A stretch of DNA of 64,000 bases from Erythrobacter sp. UBA1916 (lineage in GTDB: Bacteria > Pseudomonadota > Alphaproteobacteria > Sphingomonadales > Sphingomonadaceae): the NCBI GenBank assembly GCA_002337385.1, contig DDFY01000013.1, forward strand, positions 62,001 through 126,000. Direction: 5' to 3'. The notes beneath the pieces are model-generated. The model saw only the letters and a program-made list of their open reading frames with translations, did not search any database and was not told the DNA's origin. Positions 43,740 to 51,694 of this stretch are shown one piece after another (position 1 is the stretch's first letter; each line of letters opens with the position of its first letter). The translations under genes and the position numbers were made by a program.

Positions 43740-44693
43740 ATGTCCGAGACTGCTGCGTTGAACGGTGCCGACTTCCGGAGCGACTGGGAAGGGCGGGTCG
43801 CCTTCATTACCGGAGCCGCCACGGGGATCGGTCTCGGCACCGCGCAGGCCTTCGCCGATGCGGGGATGAAGCTGGCCCTGTCCTACCGCAACGAGGACGA
43901 CCGCGCCGCCACCGAGCAATGGTTCGCCTCGCATGGCCACGACAAGCCGCTGTTCATCAAGCTCGACGTGACCGACCGCAAGGGCTTCGCCGCCGCGGCC
44001 GACGAGGTCGAAAGGACCTTCGGTGAGGTGCATGTGCTGGTGAACAATGCAGGCGTCTCGGTGTTCGGCCCCACCGACGAGGCGAGCTACGACGACTTCG
44101 ACTGGATCATGAACGTGAACTTCGGCGGCAACGTTAACGGGATCGTTTCCTTCCTGCCCAAGATCAAGGCGGCTTCGGGCCGGCGGCATGTGGTCAACGT
44201 GGCCTCGATGGCGGCCTTCCTGCCGGGGCCGCAGGCGGGCATTTACACCGCCAGCAAGTTCGCCGTGCGCGGGCTCACCGAAAGCCTGCGCTACAATCTC
44301 GCCCCGCACGGGATCGGCTGTTCGCTGTGCTGCCCCGCGCTCACCCGCACCAATGCCTGGAAGAGCGCGCAGAAGCGGCCCGACGACTTTGCCGAGAGCG
44401 GCTTTGCCCCGGCCAGGGAAGGCGAGCTGGAGCAGTTCGGCACGGCGTTCGATGAAGGCATGGACCCCTATGAGGTGGGCGCGAAGATCCTGCGCGGGAT
44501 GACCCGGCAGGACGGTCTGATTCTCACCCACCCCGAGCACGGCGTGGACTTTGCCGAGGAATATATGAAGCAGGTTAAGGCGCTGCCGATCGAGGCGTGT
44601 CCGCCCGGGCGCGCCCGGATCGAGCAGTTGCGCCGCGATGCGACGAAGGCGGCCGACGAGGGCCTGTTCATTGCGATGGACGACCTGACCTGA
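43740..44693 (+). CDS. Short-chain dehydrogenase/reductase
   Basis: 317 residues from ATG 43740 (AGAGGA upstream). TGAATGIG, NNAG in LVNNAGVSV, NVASMAAFLPGP and the catalytic YTASK are seen. The C-terminal region is longer than in typical SDRs. Divergent from the NTF2-like gene with about 70 bases between starts. Confidence 0.88.
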   Translation: MSETAALNGADFRSDWEGRVAFITGAATGIGLGTAQAFADAGMKLALSYRNEDDRAATEQWFASHGHDKPLFIKLDVTDRKGFAAAADEVERTFGEVHVLVNNAGVSVFGPTDEASYDDFDWIMNVNFGGNVNGIVSFLPKIKAASGRRHVVNVASMAAFLPGPQAGIYTASKFAVRGLTESLRYNLAPHGIGCSLCCPALTRTNAWKSAQKRPDDFAESGFAPAREGELEQFGTAFDEGMDPYEVGAKILRGMTRQDGLILTHPEHGVDFAEEYMKQVKALPIEACPPGRARIEQLRRDATKAADEGLFIAMDDLT

Positions 44694-44756
44694 TCGCTGG
44701 ACGCACGGGCTGATCGCGGTAAGCTGCGCGCACAACAATCTCTGGGGAGAATCGTT

Positions 44757-45623
44757 ATGTGCACGCAGGATCAGGTCACCAAGATGCCCAAGGTCAATCG
44801 CCGGCAGTTTGCCGCGCTCGGCGCCAGCGGCGTGCTCGCCGCCTGCACCGCGATGGATGCCGCAGGCGCGGCTGCCTCGGGGCTGAGCGAGCAGACTGTG
44901 ACCTTCGCGGCGCCCGGCGGCACGTTCGATGGCGTGTTTATCCACCCCGCCGAGGGCAAGCACCCGGCGGTGATCCTGTGGCCCGATATTGCCGGCCTGC
45001 GCCCGGCCAACGTGATGATGGGACGGCGGCTGGCCGAGGCAGGCTATGCCGTGCTCGTCGCCAATCCCTACTATCGCTCGGTCGCGGGCCAGCAGTTCGA
45101 GGACTTTGACGCCTGGCGCAACGATGGCGGGTTCGACAAGGTGCGGCCATGGATGGCCAAGAACACGCCCGAGGCTATCGCGGAGACTTCCGCTGCCGTG
45201 GTCGAATGGCTCGATGCGCAGGATGCGGTCGATTCGGAGCGCGGGATCGGCAACCAAGGCTATTGCATGACCGGCGGCTGGACCATCATGGCCGTTGCCG
45301 CCGTGCCCGAGCGGATCAAGGGTGCCGCCAGCTTCCACGGGGGTGGGCTGGTCGGCGAAGAGGCTACTGCGCCGGTCAACCTGCTGGGCGACATGGCGAG
45401 CGATGCCGGAGCCATCATCTGCATCGCGAAGAACGACGACGCCAATGCGCCGACGGATAAGGATGCGCTCAAGGCGGCGGGCGATGCGGCCCCGGCCGAT
45501 GTCTCGGTGGAGGTCTATCAGGGCGACCACGGCTGGACCGTGCTCGATAGCCCCGTATACGACGAGCCCGAGGCCGAGCGCGCCTGGGCCGCATTGCTGG
45601 AGCTCTATTCGGCCAAGCTGTGA
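44757..45623 (+). CDS. Dienelactone hydrolase family protein, exported
   Basis: 288 residues. NRRQFAALGASGVLAACTA is a twin-arginine-type signal with a possible lipobox. The nucleophile is Cys in GNQGYCMTGGW, as in dienelactone hydrolases, with GDHGW as the His part. The enzyme hydrolyses lactones or esters; an exported location distinguishes it from the cytoplasmic catechol-pathway enzyme. Confidence 0.85.
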   Translation: MCTQDQVTKMPKVNRRQFAALGASGVLAACTAMDAAGAAASGLSEQTVTFAAPGGTFDGVFIHPAEGKHPAVILWPDIAGLRPANVMMGRRLAEAGYAVLVANPYYRSVAGQQFEDFDAWRNDGGFDKVRPWMAKNTPEAIAETSAAVVEWLDAQDAVDSERGIGNQGYCMTGGWTIMAVAAVPERIKGAASFHGGGLVGEEATAPVNLLGDMASDAGAIICIAKNDDANAPTDKDALKAAGDAAPADVSVEVYQGDHGWTVLDSPVYDEPEAERAWAALLELYSAKL

Positions 45624-45664
45624 CACCAATAGGGCTTGCGCGAAATCAAAGTTAGCAAGCTAAG

Positions 45665-45697
45665 GGCCCCCTATGTCCCGTCGAGACAGAGGGGGCC
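45665..45697. terminator. Hairpin between the dienelactone hydrolase and lipoprotein genes
   Basis: GGCCCCCT / AGGGGGCC arms with an inner TGTC/GACA pairing. It lies 42 bases past the upstream stop and 33 bases before the next start, so terminator or attenuator cannot be told apart. Confidence 0.5.
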
Positions 45698-45729
45698 ATC
45701 GCGCCCCGAGACCGACGAGGGGATCGAAA

Positions 45730-46251
45730 ATGCGCATTGCCGTTCTTGCCACAGTTGCCGCCACCACCATGCTTGCCGCCTGTTCGGGCGGTGCCGATCC
45801 CGACGAGGTGATCGCGACCATCCGCGCTACCGAACAGGCGCAGCTCGATGCCATCGCGTCCGATGATCTGGTGGGCATTGCCCGGCTCTATGCTGACGAT
45901 GCCGTGCTGGTGCGGCCTGACGGAACCCGGCTGGTCGGGGGCGCGGCGATTGCCGATGCCTATGGCGATCTCGTTGCCGATCCTGCCTTCCACATCGAGG
46001 TGACCCCGGCTGAGGGCTGGGCCTCGAGCGCTGAGGACCTGGCGGCGCTGGACTCCAATGTCGATATCACCACGACCGACCCGGAAAGCGGAGAACCTGT
46101 AACCGAGAAGATGATCAGCCAGACTGTCTGGACTCGCGAGTCCGGTGGTACATGGATGATCCGCTCGGCCATCAACGCACCGCGCGCGGACGGGCAGGCC
46201 GAAGCCGATGCAGAGCCGGAAGCGGAACCGGACGCATCGCAGGAGGGCTGA
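45730..46251 (+). CDS. Lipoprotein with NTF2/DUF4440-like domain
   Basis: 173 residues. MRIAVLATVAATTMLAACSG is a lipoprotein signal (LAAC). The mature part has IATIRATEQAQLDAIASDDLVGIARLYADDAVLVRPDG, the typical start of SnoaL/DUF4440 domains, and TVWTRESGGTWMIRSA near the end; a Glu/Asp/Ala tail follows. Function unknown. Confidence 0.72.
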   Translation: MRIAVLATVAATTMLAACSGGADPDEVIATIRATEQAQLDAIASDDLVGIARLYADDAVLVRPDGTRLVGGAAIADAYGDLVADPAFHIEVTPAEGWASSAEDLAALDSNVDITTTDPESGEPVTEKMISQTVWTRESGGTWMIRSAINAPRADGQAEADAEPEAEPDASQEG

Positions 46252-46576
46252 TTCCCAGCGAGCAGTTTGCGAGGTTGTGACAGCGCGCAGGTGCTTGGTT
46301 GCCGAAGCGCGCGGGCTTCTGATCACGATGCGAATCACTCGTCGCCATCGACGGGCGGTTGGCCTCGCGCGATAAATGACAAGCGAGCCAAGCAGTTACC
46401 TGTCGTGGACAGGTACTGTCTGGTTCGTTTCGTCGTGCGCCAGCCACACCAGCCACTTTTTGGTCTCTCCCCCCGGCCACTCCGTCGCTGGGATGATTGC
46501 GTCGCCCGGTGGGGCGCCTCAACTCGCCGGAGCGGGGTGCAGAGGGCCAGTACGGCCCTGATTAAGGAGTAGGACT
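46252..46576. other. Gene-free stretch with an inverted repeat
   Basis: 325 bases without a convincing frame. A perfect TACCTGTC/GACAGGTA inverted repeat with a 3-base spacer lies at 46397-46415, and AAGGAG precedes the next start. No other element recognised. Confidence 0.4.
46397..46415. promoter_or_regulatory. Perfect inverted repeat upstream of the DUF4168-like gene
   Basis: TACCTGTC-GTG-GACAGGTA, about 160 bases upstream of the start at 46577. Could be an operator or a small RNA hairpin. Confidence 0.35.
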
Positions 46577-46939
46577 ATGAAGACAATCATCACACTTGCG
46601 GCGGGCGGCTTGCTGTTTGCCTCGCCAGCGATTGCACAGACGGCCGGTTCTGATGCGGAGGCCGCACCTCCCTCCGCAGACGCAGCGGCGGATGCCGCCA
46701 CCTTCACCGACGAGGAAGTTGGCAAATATGCCGAAGCTGCGGTCAGGATCAGCAAGATGCACAGCGATGCCTCGCTCGATGCCGAGGCGCGTCAGAGCGG
46801 GGCCTTGGCGGTGCTCGAACAGAGTGGGCTGGCCCCCGAACGTTTCAACGCAATCTCTGCCGCCGCGCGCAATGATCCGGCATTGGCGCAGCGGGTCCAG
46901 CTCGCAATCGCCAGCGTGCAAGGCGATCCCGAAGCCTGA
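46577..46939 (+). CDS. Exported DUF4168-like protein
   Basis: 120 residues. A signal peptide ends at ASPAIAQ; the mature protein has an Ala-rich linker and VGKYAEAAVRISKMHSDASLDAEARQSGALAVLEQSGLAPERFNAIS, the DUF4168 helical pattern. Function unknown; probably periplasmic. Confidence 0.7.
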   Translation: MKTIITLAAGGLLFASPAIAQTAGSDAEAAPPSADAAADAATFTDEEVGKYAEAAVRISKMHSDASLDAEARQSGALAVLEQSGLAPERFNAISAAARNDPALAQRVQLAIASVQGDPEA

Positions 46940-47029
46940 TTCCACGCGTAACACCTGCCGCGCGTAACTGCCCTTGCGCGGCGGCGGGCACCGGGTGACT
47001 CATCACGCCTGGTGCCCGCTTCATTCGGT

Positions 47030-47833
47030 TTAGCCGAACCAGTAGGCCGTGCCGCGCATTTCCAGGCTAATGCGGGCCGGGGCATCTGGCCCAGCCAGCG
47101 GGTTGTCGAAAGCGCCATGCGGCATCAGCTGCGCGCGCTCGGGATCGCTTTCGCTGGTCTTGAACACCAAGGCTTCGCCCCGGTGCATGGCCGAATAGTA
47201 GAACCAGCGGTGCGCCGGGTTGTGCGCCAGCAGATAGTTGGGAAAGCCCCATTCAGGGCTGCCGTCGAGCGGGTCGAAGATCGCCTCACAATCGATCAGG
47301 TCCTCAGCCGCGAGCGAAGTGTAGTCACACAGGCCCAGTGGCACGTCCTGCGGCGGATCGCTGAGCACGCGCCAGACGTTGTACTGCGCGCTGCGCAGCA
47401 CGGTCTTGCCCTCGGGCGCGCCTTTGTCGCGCATGGCGGCGGCGGCCTCCTTCGCCATATCGACATGGACGAAGCGAGCAGGGTGCGAATTGTCGTGCGC
47501 TGCGTTGACGCCCTGCCTTTCGGAAAAGCGCAGAATGCCCATCGGCGTCATCGCCACGTGGTCGCAGCCGCTGACCGACTGGAGCAGTGCGGCGATCTCG
47601 CCAGAATGCACCCGATTGACCGCCTCGAGATCGGTCAGGTCGGGCACCGCGCTCTCGTGCTTCACCAGCGTGAAGCCCTCCACATCGAGCGAGCAATCAC
47701 GCCCGCGTGCATCGCGGATCGTCACCTCTTCCGGCGCCAGCGGCACGAAGTCTTTCTCGTGCGCGTTGGCGTAGAAATAGGGCTTCTTATCGGTCCGCTC
47801 GCTATAGCCGATGCGGGCCCGCAGGTCTGTCAT
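47030..47833 (-). CDS. CmcJ/NvfI-family oxygenase-like protein
   Basis: 267 residues from ATG 47833 (GGGAGAGG upstream). The LMPHGAFDNPLAGPDAPARISLEMRG end and NSHPARFVHVDMAKEAAAAM with a conserved HVDM pattern match the CmcJ/asaB hydroxylase-like family, which contains 2-oxoglutarate and Fe-dependent oxygenases and isomerases of secondary metabolism. Its substrate is not evident. It follows the aldo-keto reductase gene on the same strand. Confidence 0.68.
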   Translation of the reverse strand: MTDLRARIGYSERTDKKPYFYANAHEKDFVPLAPEEVTIRDARGRDCSLDVEGFTLVKHESAVPDLTDLEAVNRVHSGEIAALLQSVSGCDHVAMTPMGILRFSERQGVNAAHDNSHPARFVHVDMAKEAAAAMRDKGAPEGKTVLRSAQYNVWRVLSDPPQDVPLGLCDYTSLAAEDLIDCEAIFDPLDGSPEWGFPNYLLAHNPAHRWFYYSAMHRGEALVFKTSESDPERAQLMPHGAFDNPLAGPDAPARISLEMRGTAYWFG

Positions 47834-47869
47834 GCCAGCCTCTCCCAAGACTTGACGGTGCGCCGGACG

Positions 47870-48862
47870 TTAGGCGTCGGCGAACTCCTCGGTGTCGATC
47901 GTGGGGCGGATCGCTTCGTGGTAGCGGTGCCCGTGAACGGTGGAGTGATTGATGATCTCGCCCGCCTTGGCAATCGCATCGGCGGGGATCTCAACCGTGG
48001 CGGCGTGGAAGTTCTCTTCCATATGCGCGATGCTGGTGGTGCCGGGGATGGCGTGCAGGAAATCGCCCTGTTCGAGCACCCAGCGATTGGCGAGCTGCGC
48101 GGGGGTTACGCGCACCTCTTTCGCCAGCGCCTCAAACTGCTCGATCACAGCGAGGTTCTTGGGCCAGTTCTCGGCATTGAAGCGCGGCATCTTGGTGCGC
48201 AGGTCTTTCTCTTCGAGCGTGGAGGGATCGCGCAGCACACCGCCAAGCGCACCGCGTCCGGTGCTGGAGAAGGCCACCAGCGCAATGCCCAGTTCCTTGC
48301 AGGTTTCCAGCACGCCAAGCTCGACGTTGCGCGTCCACAGCGAATATTCGGGCTGGACTGCGGCCACCGGGTGAACACCGTGGGCCTCGCGGATATGCGC
48401 GGCTGACCATTCGGACACGCCATAGGCGCCGATCTTTCCCTCTTCCATCGCCCGCACCATCGCGCCGACCGAATCGGCAATCGGCACCTTGGGGTCGAAG
48501 CGGTGCATGTAATAGAGGTCGATATGGTCGGTCTTCAGCCGGGCGAGGCTCTTGTCGAGATTCTCGGCGATGCTCTCGGGGCTGCAATCGACGCCGCGCT
48601 TCGGCCCGTCGACCACGATCCCGCACTTGCTGGTGAGCAGGAATTCCTGGCGCCGGTGCATCACGGCATCGGCCAGCAGTTCCTCGTTCTTGCCGCCGCC
48701 ATAGATGTTGGCCGTATCGAGGTGATCGTAGCCCAGATCGAGCGCCTTGTTGAGCAGCTCAACCTTCACTTCGTGCGCGGGCGGAGTGGCATAGGCCCAC
48801 GAGAGGTTCATGCAGCCAAGGCCGATGGGATGGACGTCGCGGCCTGCGAGTCTGCGCTTCAT
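47870..48862 (-). CDS. Aldo/keto reductase
   Basis: 330 residues from ATG 48862 (AGGGGA upstream). LGCMNLSWAYATPP, the catalytic DTANIYGGGKNEELLADAV (Asp, Tyr) and HIDLYYMHRFDPKVPI segments are present, as is the NADPH-site GTTSIAHMEEN. Broad-specificity carbonyl reductase. Likely co-transcribed with the CmcJ-like gene 36 bases downstream; a terminator-like hairpin separates it from ligC upstream. Confidence 0.88.
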   Translation of the reverse strand: MKRRLAGRDVHPIGLGCMNLSWAYATPPAHEVKVELLNKALDLGYDHLDTANIYGGGKNEELLADAVMHRRQEFLLTSKCGIVVDGPKRGVDCSPESIAENLDKSLARLKTDHIDLYYMHRFDPKVPIADSVGAMVRAMEEGKIGAYGVSEWSAAHIREAHGVHPVAAVQPEYSLWTRNVELGVLETCKELGIALVAFSSTGRGALGGVLRDPSTLEEKDLRTKMPRFNAENWPKNLAVIEQFEALAKEVRVTPAQLANRWVLEQGDFLHAIPGTTSIAHMEENFHAATVEIPADAIAKAGEIINHSTVHGHRYHEAIRPTIDTEEFADA

Positions 48863-48900
48863 ATGGATTCCCCTTGGTGTCTGGTGTGCTGGAAATAGTT

Positions 48901-48931
48901 GCGGCCGCGCCACGTCAGGTAGCGCGGCCGC
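48901..48931. terminator. Hairpin between ligC and the aldo-keto reductase gene
   Basis: Perfect 9-bp stem GCGGCCGCG / CGCGGCCGC with a 13-base loop, 26 bases downstream of the ligC stop on the minus strand. No T run. Confidence 0.55.
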
Positions 48932-48956
48932 AGAATGGCTGAATTGGGCGGCGGTC

Positions 48957-49919
48957 TTACGACCAGCCGTCCTGCTCTTCGAGGCTGGCGGCGAGCTTGC
49001 CGATGGTGCGATAGCACTCGATCACGCCCTTCACCGAGCTGTTCGGCTCGCGGCCTTCGCGGATCGCGGAGATGAATTCGCGGTCCTGCAGCTCGATGCC
49101 GTTGGTCGAAGGCACGTCGACGCCCGAAAGGTCGATCGGCTCGTCCGCGCCGTTGAACAGGTCGTCATAACGGGCGAGGTAGGTCGCCGTATCGCCGATG
49201 TAGCGGAAGAAAGTGCCGAACGGGCCTTCGTTGTTGAACGACAGCGACAGGGTCAGGATCTGGCCCTTGTCGGTCTTCATCTGGATCGACTGGTCCATCG
49301 CAATGCCGAGCTGCGGGTGCTTGGGGCCCTGCAGGATATTGGCCGCGATCACCTTCGCGCCGGTCATGTACTGGAAGATGTCGATCGTGTGCGCCGAGTG
49401 GTGCCACAGCAGGTGGTCGGTCCAGCTGCGCGGCTCGCCCTTGGCGTTCTTGTTCTCGCGGCGGAAGAAGTAGGTCTCCACGTCCATCGAGAGGACGTTG
49501 AACTTGCCCGCTTCGATCTGCTGCTTGACGTACTGGTGGCTGGGATTGAAGCGCCGCGTGTGGCCCGCCATGCAGACAAGGCCGGTTTCTTCCTGCTTCT
49601 TGAGCACGGCTTCGGCATCGGCCCAGCTATCGGCCAGCGGAATTTCGACTTCGACGTGCTTGCCCGCATCCATCGCCTTGATCGCCTGATCGGCGTGCAT
49701 CTGGGTGGGGGTGCACAGGATCACCGCGTCGACATCGTCGCGCTTCAGCATCTCTTCGTAGTCGGTGGTGGCGAAGGGAACGCCATATTTGTCGGCCATG
49801 GCCTGCGTCGGTTCCTGCCGACGTCCGACCAGCGCAGTCACTTCCACGCCGTCGATGTTCTTGAGTCCGTCGAGGTGTTTTTCACCGAATGCGCCGCCGC
49901 CGGCGAGTGCGATTTTCAT
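48957..49919 (-). CDS. ligC: 4-carboxy-2-hydroxymuconate-6-semialdehyde dehydrogenase
   Basis: Oxidises the ring-cleavage product (as its hemiacetal) to 2-pyrone-4,6-dicarboxylate with NAD(P). 320 residues of the GFO/IDH/MocA type: ALAGGGAFGEKHLDGL Rossmann motif, ILCTPTQMHADQAIKAMDAGKHVEVEIPL (EIP replaces the usual EKP), WHHSAHTIDIFQYMTG and FIGDTAT-like segments. Length and neighbours match LigC of Sphingobium. It follows ligB with a hairpin between. Confidence 0.92.
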   Translation of the reverse strand: MKIALAGGGAFGEKHLDGLKNIDGVEVTALVGRRQEPTQAMADKYGVPFATTDYEEMLKRDDVDAVILCTPTQMHADQAIKAMDAGKHVEVEIPLADSWADAEAVLKKQEETGLVCMAGHTRRFNPSHQYVKQQIEAGKFNVLSMDVETYFFRRENKNAKGEPRSWTDHLLWHHSAHTIDIFQYMTGAKVIAANILQGPKHPQLGIAMDQSIQMKTDKGQILTLSLSFNNEGPFGTFFRYIGDTATYLARYDDLFNGADEPIDLSGVDVPSTNGIELQDREFISAIREGREPNSSVKGVIECYRTIGKLAASLEEQDGWS

Positions 49920-49978
49920 GAGGATGATCTCCTGTTGCGGATGTCGCGCCCGGCTGCCGGGCGCCGTGAAATGCGATC

Positions 49979-50020
49979 GGCCCGCCAGAGCCTGTCACTA
50001 TGACAAGCGCATGGCGGGCC
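49979..50020. terminator. Hairpin between ligB and ligC
   Basis: GGCCCGCCA / TGGCGGGCC arms with an inner TGTCA/TGACA pairing. Possibly a partial terminator or processing site that sets ligC below ligAB. Confidence 0.5.
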
Positions 50021-50035
50021 GGCCTGGTTCCGAGG

Positions 50036-50950
50036 TTATTCCGCCGCTGTGGCGAGCGAGTGGCCCGAATGCACCACGCGCGGGTCAAGCGCTTCGCCAG
50101 CAGTCTCTTCCGGCTGCAGGATCAGCGCGCCGAGCGCGGTGTTGGAGGCGGGGATGTGGTAGAAGTTGTAAAGATCCTTCACCTTGTCACCCAGGGCGCC
50201 GCGCATGATCAGCCACATCACCAGCTCGATGCCTTCGCTGCCCGCTTCACGCAGGTATTCGATGTGCGGCATCTTCGACAGCGTCTCGGGATCGTTGATC
50301 AGCTTGTCGATGAAGTTCAGGTCGAACTCCTTGTTGATGAGGCCAGCGCGCGGGCCTTGCAGCTGGTGGCTCATGCCACCCGTGCCCCAGACGTGAACGT
50401 TGAGGTCTTCGGGGAAGCTTTCCACCGCGGCGCGGATCGAATCGCCCAGCGCGAAGCAGCGCGCGCCCGAGGGCGGCGGGTAGGTCACCACGTTGACCGG
50501 CAGCGGAATGACCTTGCACGGCCATTCCTCGGGCTCACCGAACATCATCGAGAGCGGAATGGTGCAGCCGTGGTCGACATCCATCTTGTTGAAGATGCAC
50601 ATGTCAAAGTCGTCGAGGATCAGGCTCTGGGCGATGTGCCAGGCCAGATCAGGGTGGCCGATCACATCGGGCACGGGGCGCGGGCCCCAGCCTTCGTCGG
50701 CGGGCTTGAACTCTTCAGCGCAGCCGATCGCGAAGGTCGGAATGCAGTTCATGTCGAAGGCCGAAGCGTGGTCATTGTACACCAGCACGACGACGTCGGG
50801 CATGTTGCCGGGCTGCTTGATCCATTCCTTGATAGCCTTGTAGCCATCAAAGACCGGACCCCAGTAGTCATCGCCGGTCTTGCCGGTCTGGATCGCGGCG
50901 CCGAGCGCCGGAATGTGGCTGGACGTGATGCCAGTGGTTACGCGTGCCAT
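50036..50950 (-). CDS. ligB: Protocatechuate 4,5-dioxygenase, beta subunit
   Basis: Extradiol ring-cleavage enzyme (type II) that opens protocatechuate between C4 and C5. 304 residues. His12, His61 and Glu242 are the iron ligands and His195 the acid-base residue in SYK-6 LigB; all four occur here at exactly those positions (SSHIPA, VYNDHASAF, GIELVM and GGMSHQ). The stop lies 85 bases before the hairpin; ligA is two bases upstream. Confidence 0.97.
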   Translation of the reverse strand: MARVTTGITSSHIPALGAAIQTGKTGDDYWGPVFDGYKAIKEWIKQPGNMPDVVVLVYNDHASAFDMNCIPTFAIGCAEEFKPADEGWGPRPVPDVIGHPDLAWHIAQSLILDDFDMCIFNKMDVDHGCTIPLSMMFGEPEEWPCKVIPLPVNVVTYPPPSGARCFALGDSIRAAVESFPEDLNVHVWGTGGMSHQLQGPRAGLINKEFDLNFIDKLINDPETLSKMPHIEYLREAGSEGIELVMWLIMRGALGDKVKDLYNFYHIPASNTALGALILQPEETAGEALDPRVVHSGHSLATAAE

Positions 50951-50952
50951 GA

Positions 50953-51375
50953 TCAGTAGCCTCCCTTGATCGAGCGGACACCCTGCGGGGCGCGACCGCC
51001 GTCGATCATCATCTGTGCATATTCTTCCTGCGTCATGCCGGTCATCGAACCGGCTGCGAACTGGAAGCTCTTCCCGTCGGTCGAGAACAGCTTCGACAGG
51101 TAGTAAACGTTGCCGCCTTCATCGATCATCGCGTTGTAGTCGCGATCGAGCACGGCCTGCTTGGCCGCGTCGGTGAGCTTCCATTCGTCGAGATAGGCTT
51201 TTTCGTCTGCCTTGAAGCGCTCGCGGTTTTCGGCCTTCATCAGGCTCATCGCGAACTGGTTCAGCCAGTAGCCCTTGCGCGCACGCTTCGCGGTGAACAC
51301 GCGGGTGCCCGGAATATCGTCGAACTCGGCGAGATATTCGTGGATGTTGATCCGTTCTTTCTTCTTTTCGGTCAT
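50953..51375 (-). CDS. ligA: Protocatechuate 4,5-dioxygenase, alpha subunit
   Basis: 140 residues, the usual size. EFDDIPGTRVFTAKRARKGYWLNQFAMSLMK and FQFAAGSMTGMTQEEYAQMMIDGGR are the family segments. The small helical subunit caps the active site of LigB. The genes are arranged ligA then ligB with 2 bases between, as in Sphingobium. Confidence 0.96.
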   Translation of the reverse strand: MTEKKKERINIHEYLAEFDDIPGTRVFTAKRARKGYWLNQFAMSLMKAENRERFKADEKAYLDEWKLTDAAKQAVLDRDYNAMIDEGGNVYYLSKLFSTDGKSFQFAAGSMTGMTQEEYAQMMIDGGRAPQGVRSIKGGY

Positions 51376-51376
51376 G

Positions 51377-51694
51377 TCAGCAGTCCTCTGCCTGTTTCCA
51401 TTCGTAAGTCAGCGGGGCCTCGCGGAAGGCGAAGCGGTCGATATGTTCCTCGAGCACGCCGCGCATGTGCAGGTTGCGCTCCATCTCGGCGGTGGTGAGC
51501 GTAATGGCGATGCCGCCGGGTCGCGCCAGCAGCACCGCGCTCTCGAGGTCGGAGAAGGGGAAGGCCCCCATCCCGTCGCCCTCGTCGTAGGTGGCCGCCA
51601 TCTTGTGGCTCCAGTGCTTGACCAGCTGCTGGATATACCGCTCGGGCTTTTCGCACTTGGCGAAGCCGTGGGCAATGGCGGGGCCCTCGCTCAT
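51377..51694 (-). CDS. DUF2218 domain protein embedded between ligJ and ligA
   Basis: 105 residues. AKCEKPERYIQQLVKHWSHKMAATYDEGDGMGAFPF is the DUF2218 signature. Its ATG overlaps the ligJ stop (ATGA) and its stop is one base before the ligA start, so it is translationally coupled to both. A small chaperone-like or metabolite-binding role in ring cleavage is possible but unproven. Confidence 0.78.
   Translation of the reverse strand: MSEGPAIAHGFAKCEKPERYIQQLVKHWSHKMAATYDEGDGMGAFPFSDLESAVLLARPGGIAITLTTAEMERNLHMRGVLEEHIDRFAFREAPLTYEWKQAEDC

Noticed and set aside
43701..45629. Long open frame antisense to the SDR and dienelactone hydrolase genes (642 codons)
   Set aside because: Spans two real plus-strand genes and the gap between them; no domain and no start signal.
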